This document shows positions 1 to 7,952 of a stretch of 15,553 nucleotides of DNA, piece after piece. Within the stretch, counting starts at the first letter, position 1; every line of letters starts with the position of its first letter. The position numbers were made by a program, and so were the translations under genes. Under the pieces are notes generated by a model. That model was not told where the DNA came from and searched no databases. It was given only the letters and a program-made list of their open reading frames with translations. The stretch is from Auxenochlorella pyrenoidosa (Eukaryota; Chlorophyta; Trebouxiophyceae; Chlorellales; Chlorellaceae). The stretch covers positions 515,427 to 530,979 of the forward strand of contig KQ481997.1 of the NCBI GenBank assembly GCA_001430745.1. The letters are read 5' to 3'.

Positions 1-1326
1 CTGGCCGCCGCCGCGCGGCGCGACCTCCAGGTGGCGCCGCCTGCCCCGCTAGCGCCCTGCGGCGCGGCCGCCGCGCAGCAGCAGCATCCGGCGACAGGGG
101 GCGGAGCAGGCGGCGCAGCAGGCGGCGCAGCAGGCGCAGCAGGCCGCCCCCTGGGTGTGGGAGTCCCCCCGCCTACGAGGTCCGCAGCCTGGACGAGCTG
201 CAGCGCTTCCCCATCCCCCCCACCCTCTGCGTGGGCGGCTACCTGCGGGTGGAGCTGCTGGGCAAGCGGCAGCGCCAGGCGGCGGATGACCAGTTCTACT
301 GTGAGCTCACCTGTGCCGGCCTGGGGGCTGCCACGGGGCGGCGCTGGCCTGGGGGCGGCCTGGGGTTAGCGCTGGCCTGGGGTTGGTGCTAGCCTGGGGG
401 TGGCCTGGGGCGGCCTAGGGGCAGCCTGGGGGCGGCCTGGGGGCGGCTGCGCTGGGTGCATGCGTGCCGCGCTTGAAAGGCCGGTTGTCGCTGCTGCATA
501 CCCTGGCCTGCTTGTGGGGGTGCGGCGGCGCGGGGTGGCGGGCGCTTGTGTGTGCCAGATGCACGCGCGGGTGGGCTGGGCCTGGGGAGCGCCTCCTCGT
601 CTCCCGCTGCCCACCTGCCAGCCATGCCCGCGGCAATGCTCAGCCTGCAGCTGCCCACCTGCCCGCCACCGCGGCTGTTCGCAGCCTGCAACACTGCCCG
701 CGTCTTCTCTGACGAGCCCCCGCTGCCCACCCCTGCTGCAGCCTGCATCTGCTACGCCCGAGCAGTGGGCACGCCCATCTATTCGTTCCAGCTGGAGCAC
801 AAGGAGGGTCCTGGGCAGGGAGGCTGGACGCTGGCATACACAGCGCCAGACCCCCTGCACGCTGCCGGCGGCCTGGCAGCCGTCTCAGAGGGTGGGCGGC
901 TGGCGGCGGCTGGCATCGAAGGGCCCGGCCAGGAAGACGACAGCGACCTCGAAAGGTGGGCGCCACCCCTTGTTATTGTCCGTGCCCCTCTTGCCGGCCC
1001 GGTGCTGCCGCTGCCTCTGACCTGCTGCTCGGGGTATAAAGCGGGCCGGGCAGCTGCCCACCCGGTGGCCACGGCCCTACCTGCCCGGCTCCCCACCCTT
1101 GCTCGCGACCGCTCACCCTTACGCCTCGTGCCTGCCCACCCGGTGGCCACGGCCCTACCTGCCCGGCTCCCCACCCTTGCTCGCGACCGCTCACCCTTAC
1201 GCCTCGTGCCTGCCCGGCTGCAGCCTTGAGGGCCACTCTGACCAGTTCAGCGACAGCGAGGAGGAGGTGGATGGAGGGGAGGAGGAGGAGGAGTGGGCGC
1301 TTGGGGGGGATGCCGGCGCGTACTGA
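1..1326 (+). CDS. F-box-like protein (At4g00755 type), 3' part of gene
   Basis: The C-terminal part of a spliced gene whose 5' end, including any F-box, lies outside the window. The segment TLCVGGYLRVELLGKRQRQ, followed across an intron by DQFY-S-CICYARAVGTPI, resembles the conserved C-terminal region of plant At4g00755-like F-box proteins (pattern C-I/V-GG...ELLG..Q.Q...D..YYIC..); such proteins usually act as SCF ubiquitin-ligase substrate adaptors. Proposed exons: up to 30, 98-300, 742-955 and 1224-1326. Donors are GTGAGC at 301 and GTGGGC at 956, acceptors CAG at 741 and 1223, and the phases match. The last exon encodes a very acidic tail (DSEEEVDGGEEEEEW) and ends at TGA 1324-1326. Oddity: the upstream match (PWVWESP) and the downstream match (AYEVRSLDEL) lie in different frames, separated by a six-C run at 165-170; removing one C joins them. 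An intron from 31 to about 176 could avoid the frameshift but would lose the PWVWESP match. Family assignment is from memory of plant homologues; the N-terminal exon is weakest. Confidence 0.66.
1054..1215. repeat. Perfect 78-bp tandem duplication in intron
   Basis: Positions 1054-1131 and 1132-1209 are identical 78-bp copies, and the first six bases of a third copy follow. The repeat lies inside the last proposed intron (956-1223) of the F-box-like gene. Its length is a multiple of three and it contains no stop in the upstream exon's frame, so a retained intron would read through 26-residue repeats and stop at 1227-1229. The identity of the copies suggests a recent duplication or an assembly artefact. 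Confidence 0.93.
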
Positions 1327-2183
1327 GCCGGCGTGCCAGACCCACTAACCCCTGCGCATACCCTCCTAGCCAGCTTTGCAGCTCCTGTATGCTGCCTGCC
1401 TGTGCGTCGTTGAGGCTCCCTTGTCATATCATGCTCTCACCATGCATGTGTGAATCGTGCACACCTGACCGGGGAAAGGTGACGCAAGGAACGTGGCAAC
1501 AGCCACCGCGCTTGTGCTGTTCAGGCTGGCTGGCTGATGCTACGGCCGTTAACCTTTGTGTGAACTGTGGCGTTTTACAGGCCAGGTGGCAGATAATTGC
1601 AACGGCAGGCTAGGGGCTAGAGCTTTTCTCTGTTCTGACTGGGGCATTGCATGGTATTGCATTGGAGAAGACAGGCTGTCTGCTTGGCAAAATGTACGAG
1701 CTGGATATCCATGGCTGCCTACAGGAGGAGTGGGGAATTGTGTTGTGGTGGTTGAATCCAGGGACAGATCAGTGGGCTCGCCGCTGTTGCAGCGGCTGGG
1801 CACTATAAGGGCATCGCCCGCAACACGACAAAGCCAGACAAGGGATACAACGGGGATGGAAAAGGAAGACGATGCGGCTGGGTGCTAGGAGGGTGCAACC
1901 GATCCGGTGGATGCATGGCAAAGGGGGTGTGCCTCTATTCTACAGGGCTGCATATTGGGAGAAGAACAACAGTACATGGCGTGGGCGCTCACGCATGGTC
2001 GCTGTTTGCTGCACGGCAGGAGTGGAGATGGCACAGGATGGTGAACTCGAGGGGGCCAGCCTCAGCTGCGCGAATGCAGCAAAAAGAGGGGCTGGTGTTG
2101 GAGCCTGCAGTGCCGCAGTGCTGCCTCACGTGTACGCCAGCTGTCAAAGCCAGGCGGGGTCGTGGCGGTGACAAAGGCGAGAT
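1327..2183. other. Convergent intergenic region (two 3' flanks)
   Basis: These 857 bp lie between two converging stop codons (TGA at 1326 on +, TAA at 2186-2184 on -) and should hold the 3' untranslated regions of both genes. Base composition is visibly less GC-rich than in the neighbouring exons. No open frame here has a convincing protein character. The only candidate processing signal I see is a TGTAA element on the minus strand at 1579-1575 (the green-algal polyadenylation motif), about 600 nt past the minus-strand stop. I see no plus-strand TGTAA for the F-box-like gene. Confidence 0.6.
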
Positions 2184-4463
2184 TTAAGAGGAGTGGATGA
2201 CCTCAGCAGCCGGAGCAGGCGCAGGGGCCTCGCCGCCGGCAGAGGGTGCGGGAGCAGGGCCCCAGGCGCTGTTGGCAGAGGGTGCAGGAGCGGGGCTCCA
2301 GGCGCCGTCGGCAGAGGGTGCGGGGCCCCAGGCGCCGTTGTCGGCCGCGGGCGCCGGCGCGCCGCTCACAGCGGCGGCATGGATGCCAGCAGAGGGTGCG
2401 GGTGCAGGTGCGGGCACGGTGCTGGCGCTATCGGCAGCGGATGTCAGGGGCACGGCAGCAGGGGCGCTGGCGGCCCACTGGGCCGTGGGGCCTGCTGCCA
2501 GGCCTTCCTCAGCATCTGTGGTTGCCGAGAGCACACGGGCAGTGGCCCTGGCGTCCTCTTCGGCAATTGGGGCTGGCGCCGGCGCGACTACGAGGTCGGC
2601 AGTACCACCAGGGCCGGCAGACGGTGCGGGCGCAGGCACGGCAGCCTGCGCGGGGGCGGTGGCGGCCCCCTCAGCACCAGCCGCGGTTGCAGGAGCGCCT
2701 GCCTCGCCCTCAGCCCGGCCAGCCGGCGCCGGCGCTGGCGCATCGCTGGCAGCATCGGCAGGAGCCGGCGCTGGCGCAGGGTTGATGGACGCCGCAGCAA
2801 CGGTGGCAGAGGGTGCAGGGCCGGGCGCCAACGAGCTGGCGGCCGGGGCGGCCCCAGGAGGGAATGCCGAGAAGCCCGTGGCCGCCACCACTGGGAGGAG
2901 GGAGGGGGGAGGGCTGGGTACCGGGTAAGCGTCCAGTCTTTGTCAAGAGCACACAGATGCCACAGGCACATGCTCAACCCGCCTTCTGGCTGCCATCGCC
3001 ACGGCATCAACACGCGTTGGCAACGGCGAGGCTGGGCGGGGCACACAGCCCAGGAGCAGGGTAGAGCAGTGCAGGGTGGCGGGCAAGGCGCAGGGGACTT
3101 TGGCGGCGCCAGCCAGGCGTCGACGTCTGCAGCTGTTGCAGGGCACCCACCCTCGCAGCCAGCAACGTTGACTGTCAGAAGTTGGCCACGCCTACGTGCC
3201 AGTGGGAAAGCACGGCAGCAAGTCTTCAACAAGAGCTCCAAGCTGTCTGTGGGTCTGTTCTGCAAGTTCCGTTGTGGTTGAGCAGACTTTCAGCCGAAAC
3301 ATCCAAGCAGGCAAGCCGTCAGCTCCGAGCCACTAGGCTGCCCATTCCCAAGACCCACCGGCAGTTTGAGGGCTCGGCAAAATAGAAGGTGCCGGGCCTA
3401 AGTAGCTCCTCTGTGTGCTCCCCGGCAGTGGTGGCCTCAGTCAGGGGCTCGGCAGCGCTGCACCTCGCTGCAGGTGGGTGAGGTTGCATGGCACGAGGGA
3501 TGGGGCATGCAAGGCAAGGAAGCGGCGCCAGCTGTGGCGGCATGGGTCGATGGTTGCACGCATGGCCCCATATGGCGCTGCGCTGGGAAAGGGCAGGGCC
3601 AGCATGGCACAGGCAGCAGCCTCACGGGCGATCAACTGTCGGCACGCGGCTCAGCACGAGGGCGGCGCATGAAGCGGCGCGTCTGAAGCCTCTGAAACAA
3701 GGGCAGCCTGTCTGGCTCAATGAAAGCAACAGGCATGGGAGCACGGCGTGGGCAGCCGCCTGTGGGGCCGATGCATACAACACATGCGCATATTGTGTGC
3801 CGTTGCAGCTGCAGCCGACGAATCTTCGTGCGCGCTCACCAAGCGCCACGGGGGCAGCGGGGGCATCCACCAGGGCCACAGTCTGCCGGTGAGGACCCGA
3901 CCAGCGGAAGGTCAGCAGATCGCCACACTTGGCGTGCACGGGGGCGTATGGCGCTACAGTGAGGAGGAGGGGACGGGCGGGGTCGGGGGGGCGCGCGCAA
4001 TCGGGGATTGTGATGCTTGCAAGCAAGAGTGCACCAGTGCGCATGTGCCAGCGCTGTCCTTGATGGCACTGCTTTGCGAGGAGGTTCGCTACGAGGCAGG
4101 CGTCTGAGGAAGGGCAGGATGCAGACTGCTCCGGCAGCGCATCAACATGAACACCGCACCATTTGACTGGGCAGGGGGGGGAGCGAGCCAATGCAGCACA
4201 GTACTGCATTGGTGTTGTTGCTGGCACGCCCAAACAGTCAAGTCGCAACCAGCCGTTTCGTGCAAGCGTGGTCCCGGTGGCAGAGCCTCCAGCCCTCGCT
4301 CACCGTATGCCAGGCCCCACTGGACATCCCACGTGGTGGGCCCGGCGGAAGCACCCAGCATCGACCGGCGGTGCCCGCCAGCAAGTGGAGCCACCGTGCG
4401 TGCGGCCGACACGCTGGCGTGCGCCACGACCAGCAGAGCCGTGAACAGGGCAGCAGGGGGCAT
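2184..4463 (-). CDS. Secreted phytocyanin-like protein with AGP-like Ala/Pro tail
   Basis: Five exons read in consistent phase: 4463-4304, 3953-3840, 3467-3359, 3191-3151 and 2890-2184 (1131 nt, 376 aa). Donors are GTGAGC, GTGAGC, GTGGGT and GTGGGT; acceptors are TAG, CAG, TAG and a pyrimidine-rich CAG. The start at 4463 puts a hydrophobic signal peptide (residues 1-21) at the N-terminus. Residues about 45-137 look like a plastocyanin-like (phytocyanin) domain: YAPVHAKCGDLLTFRW, SGPHRQTV, then PGTFYFAEPSNCRRGQLLT ending in VNV. The last strand matches the phytocyanin pattern YF.C....HC..GQ/M-K..V.V, with a Gln at the axial-ligand position. The usual ligand Cys appears as Ala and the second His as Asn, so a blue-copper site is doubtful, as in early nodulin-like proteins. 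Exon 5 (residues 142-376) is rich in PAPAP and SA motifs typical of hydroxyproline-glycosylated arabinogalactan proteins. The C-terminus is not hydrophobic, so no GPI signal is seen. Probably extracellular or cell-wall associated; ligand and role unknown. Confidence 0.82.
2238..2339 (-). repeat. 36-bp coding repeats in AGP-like tail
   Basis: The motif GGCAGAGGGTGC starts at 2238, 2274 and 2310 on the plus strand, giving two 36-bp units and a shorter third unit of about 30 bp. Read on the minus strand in the phytocyanin frame, each full unit encodes a 12-residue repeat with the core AWGPAPAPSA or AWSPAPAP. The repeat lies near the C-terminus of the protein and probably expands and contracts by slippage while keeping frame. 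Confidence 0.85.
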
Positions 4464-5011
4464 GTCGACTGCTGCAGTAGCGGGGCAGGGTGAATTTGGT
4501 GTGGTGGGGGTGTGCGGCGTTTGTGCCAGCGGAAGGCTGTCGACAGCAGGGGACAGCTCCACACTGCCGGGTCCACAGAGCGGCTGCGGCGCCCAAAACG
4601 ATGCAATATCTTCATCTCGGAGCTGGGGGAGCCGGGGCGCGCCCTGAAGGGCTCACAAATCGGCTGCAAACACCGCTGAGAAGGGCCGTTCAGTAGGCGG
4701 CAAACCTCGAGGACTTGCCCGCTTGAAAGTCAATTCGATCACTCGTGGAGATGTCGAGCCGCTGCGATCGCCGAGGGAAGGCCTCTAAGCTGGGTGCGAG
4801 CAGCCCTGCGGTGTGTGCTGGGCAGTTCCACCGCATGCTCGCGAGGATGGCAAGCTCAAATTCGCCCGACGCTGATCGGAAGTCGACCTGAGCGGCGCGT
4901 CACCTGGCGGAGGCGGTTGGAGCTGCCCTGCTGCGCCAACGCCCTTTGAGTTGCTTCTTGCCGCCCAGGGCTTTCCGCCGGGCATCCTGCTTTCTCGGCC
5001 ACCCGACAATC
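4464..5011. promoter_or_regulatory. Divergent intergenic region, putative shared promoter
   Basis: This 548-bp stretch separates the start codons of the minus-strand phytocyanin-like gene (4463) and the plus-strand coiled-coil gene (5012), so it should contain both 5' leaders and both promoters. The minus frame stays open upstream of 4463, with another in-frame Met codon at 4562; starting there would bury the signal peptide, so 4463 is preferred. I see no clear TATA box. Function is inferred from gene orientation only. Confidence 0.5.
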
Positions 5012-7088
5012 ATGCAGCTCACCTTTAGCGCCCGGCCAGTGGCCTGGTGCCGCATGTCGCGAGCCGGACACCGGCCCAAGGCAGCCTTCACGGCTGCTGG
5101 CGGCAACGGCAGCATGCCCACCACTGATGGAAGCCGGGCCGTGGCAGCTGCACCACCAGGTGAGCGCCAGGGCTCCAGCGGCCTCTTGCACTGCTGCTTC
5201 CCGCCGCCCGCCGACGTTGCTGCCTGTCTGCCTGCACCCTGTGCACAACCGCGCACCCGGCTCAGCCCTGGGTTGATGCTTGTCGCCTGGGGGACCCAGT
5301 CAACCCTGCCCTCGGGCGCACGCCGTCGCCTGCCGCGCCCCCGCACACGTGACGTCGATTCAAGCGGGCACACCCCGCTGCTTGCCCTTTATCCCTGCTC
5401 ACCTGCCCCTGCCTGCTGCTTCTGCGTTCACCCTCCTGGCCCGCAGTTGAGATGTTGGAGATGGTGGTGGCAGATGACCTGCTGGCCAGCACCGACCAGG
5501 GCACAGGGGCGCGGGCACGTGGCCCAACCAAGCGCCTCGTCCCAGCACCCCACAAGTCGACGCCCGCAGTCGCCACCCGGCCGGCCGCCCCGGCTGCCGC
5601 CCCGCCCGCGACAGCGAGCCTCGCCGCAGCCCCCGCAGCGCCGCCGCCGCTCAACGGCCTGGGCGGTAGCGCCAGCACCAGCACCACCAGCAGCAACGGC
5701 GCCGCCCTCAATGGTAGCGGCTACTCCTCGGCCGCGGGCAGCGGCGCCAGCGGCAGCGGCGGCAGCAGCCTGGTCAACGGCGGCGCGCGCTACGGCGCGG
5801 CGCCGCCAGCACCCAACGGCGGTGCGCCCAACGGTGGCGCGCCAAACGGCGTCGCGCCAAACGGCGCCGCGGGCGCCTCGCCCCCCGCCGTGGTGCAGCA
5901 GCTGGTCACCCTGCAGAGCAGCAACAAGCTGGTGAGCCAGGAGCTGGTGGCGGCGCAGCGGCAGGTGCAGCAGCAACAGGTGGAGCTCAAGTCGGTGCGC
6001 ACTGAGCTCGCGTGAGTGCCCCCCCCCCCCCCTTCTGGGCTGTGCCTCGCACTGCCGCTGCGACAGTGGGGTGCGACAGTGTGCGGACTCCCCCGCTTTT
6101 GTGCACGCCGGGGGCTCTGCGTGGAGCTGTCACATGCCCAGACACGGCCCTGTGCCTCACCCCGAGCCATCCTGCCTTCAGGCCTGCCTGCCTGCACTGG
6201 GCGGGCCCAGCCACGCGTCCATGCCTCGGCCCACTGCCCAGCCGCGCCCTGCCTGCCTGCCTGACCTGCTCCCCTCCCCACCCCCTCACCCCACCTCCGG
6301 CTGCAGCGCCCGCGAGGCCGAGGTGACCTCCCTCAAGCAGGAGCTGGCGGAGAAGGACGGCAAGCTCAAGGCGGCGCGCACCGACGCGCTGGAGAGCAAG
6401 ATGCGGCTGCAGCAGAAGGACGCGGAGCTCAAGGAGGCGTACGCGCAGCTGAGCGAGGCGGTGCGGGACCGGTCGGCGATGCGCAGCCAGCTGGCGCAGG
6501 TGCGGCGCGGGCGGGCGCGGGGGGGGGGGGTGGGGGTGGGGGGGGGGGTGGGGGGGGGGTTGGAAATCGGCTCGCGAGACTTGATTGCGCGCAGGTGGCG
6601 CCACGGCACGGCTGCCGTTGCAGCTGGCTTCCCATCTGGAACCCACGGGACTGCAGCAGCAGCCTGGGCGCTTGAGTGGGCACGCCATGCTGGCGCCCTG
6701 CTGCATCAGGCACCTCACCTTTGCCGCATGGTGCCCTCTTCCCCCCCTCCTCCAGACGCACTCTGAGCTGGCCGAGACGCGCGCCGAGCTGGAGCAGCTG
6801 GCCGACGACATCCTGGCCATCAAGATGCTGATGGACGACGACAGCGAGGGCGGCGCACCAGCAGACGCAGGCGCAGGCTACGCGCCGGCCAGCTACGTCT
6901 CCGCCGCCCCCGCCGCCGTCGCGAGCGCCGCCGCCGGCGACGACGACACGCTCGACATCCTGGAGAGCCTGGCGGCGCTGTCGCGCCAGCTGGCGGCAGA
7001 TGCTGCCGAGGACGACGCCATCGTGCAGGCGCTGGCCACCAGCTGGGCAGAGGGGGAGCAGCCGGCCGCGGGGGCGCGCGTGCAGTGA
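5012..7088 (+). CDS. Coiled-coil protein, possibly plastid targeted
   Basis: Four exons in matching phase: 5012-5159, 5447-6011, 6307-6499 and 6756-7088 (1239 nt, 412 aa). Donors are GTGAGC, GTGAGT and GTGCGG, acceptors all CAG. The first ATG gives a Ser/Arg/Ala-rich, acid-poor N-terminus (about residues 1-45) that could be a chloroplast transit peptide. A conserved-looking helix follows (VEMLEMVVADDLLAS), then a long Ala/Pro/Ser/Asn/Gly-rich linker with APNGG repeats. From about residue 205 (VVQQLVTLQSSNKL) to about 325 the sequence is heptad-like and rich in Glu, Lys, Gln and Leu, typical of a parallel coiled coil (AEVTSLKQELAEKDGKL, KDAELKEAYAQLSEAV). The tail contains DDILAIKMLMDDD and a final acidic helical segment (DDTLDILESLAALSRQL). 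I do not recognise the family. A scaffold, filament or plastid structural role is possible; no catalytic motif is seen. The gene model is stronger than the targeting call. Confidence 0.8.
5809..5868 (+). repeat. Four 15-bp coding repeats (APNGG)
   Basis: Four in-frame 15-bp units (5809-5823, 5824-5838, 5839-5853, 5854-5868) encode APNGG, APNGG, APNGV and APNGA in the linker of the coiled-coil protein. The units differ mainly at third codon positions, so the amino-acid pattern is kept while the DNA diverges. This looks like a flexible, disordered spacer. Confidence 0.88.
6508..6562 (+). other. Long G-run tract in intron, potential G-quadruplex
   Basis: Just inside the third intron (6500-6755) of the coiled-coil gene, the sense strand is almost pure G, in several runs of five or more separated by single T or C bases. 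Both the displaced DNA strand and the pre-mRNA could form G-quadruplexes next to the 5' splice site at 6500. Such homopolymer runs are also prone to sequencing and assembly error. Confidence 0.75.
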
Positions 7089-7952
7089 GGCGGGCGGCGA
7101 TGCGCCCCCGCTGCAGGGAGGGCATCCACGCCTGCGGCTCCCGTACTGTACGCTCCCGCCCCAGGCTGGCGCGCTGCTTCTTTTGCCCCGGCATGCCCCT
7201 GGATATGTTGACTCGCTTGCCCTCCCCACGCCTGGGCCTGAGCTCCCCTTGCTTCATCTGTTGCTTGTTGTGTGCGCCGCGCCTGCCTGCCTGCCGACTG
7301 GCAGGGTCTGCAGGTCGCGGCCCCCCTTGCCTCCTTTGTGTTGCGGCCTCCATGCGGCCCCCGATACCGCCCCAATGCACCCCCTCTTGTCTCTGTGCCC
7401 ATGTCAAACGAACAACCCGAGGCCCCCGTCTTCCCAATGCATGTCGGCTCCATCCACCTGCTGCTTCCTACCCCCCCTCCTTTGAACATGCACGCCGCCG
7501 CCCCCCGCCGCCTGCACACCCGCCCGAGTGCCGCCGATTCGCGTCCCCCTCTGCCTGACCATCCGCGCCGCCACCTGTACAATTATGCCCCCGCCCCCAC
7601 CCAACCCCTCCTTTGCAAGTGCGCCCATGTCTACCGGTGCGCACGCCTCCACCCCCTTAGCGCCAACCCCAAACCTTGTTTTTATTGTTTCGCACTGCCG
7701 TGCATGTGCCCCGCTGTGTGGTGCCCCTCTCCCCCCCCTTTGGGGCCACCATCTGATCCGATTTCTGGCCACCATGCCGCCTGGCCTGCCCCCGGGCCGC
7801 CCACCGACACCTGCCGGGGGCGGCAAGGGCAGCGGCTGCGCCCTGGCCCTTTCTCTGTCGTTCTGTGCCCGGTCACCACTGCGTCTCTCGCCCCTTTGAT
7901 CCCGGTAACGAGCGATGTGCTGCAGCTGAGCAGCTACACGGGAGGCGGTTGG
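7089..7952. other. Convergent intergenic region, pyrimidine-rich
   Basis: These 864 bp lie between the stop of the coiled-coil gene (7088) and the stop of the minus-strand propeller-GT4 gene (7953). The plus strand is strikingly C/T-rich. Open frames exist on both strands, but their translations are dominated by Pro, Cys, His and Arg without domain character, so I treat the stretch as two 3' untranslated regions. No TGTAA motif is seen on either strand. Confidence 0.6.

Noticed and set aside
400..1020. Plus-strand frames in the F-box-like intron and exon, and their minus-strand mirrors
   Set aside because: Repetitive GGCCTGGGG intron sequence gives random open frames without stops. Only the frame following the CAG at 741 carries homologous-looking sequence.
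1872..2187. Open frames of about 100 codons around 1872-2187 (+)
   Set aside because: No recognisable motifs, mixed composition, no supporting splice or homology signal; they lie where the two 3' flanks are expected.
2193..3281. Long plus-strand open frames (362 and 243 codons) opposite the phytocyanin-AGP gene
   Set aside because: They are antisense images of a GC-rich Ala/Pro coding exon and its introns (Gly/Ala- or Arg/Cys-rich). The minus strand has a strong acceptor, matching phases and recognisable domain motifs.
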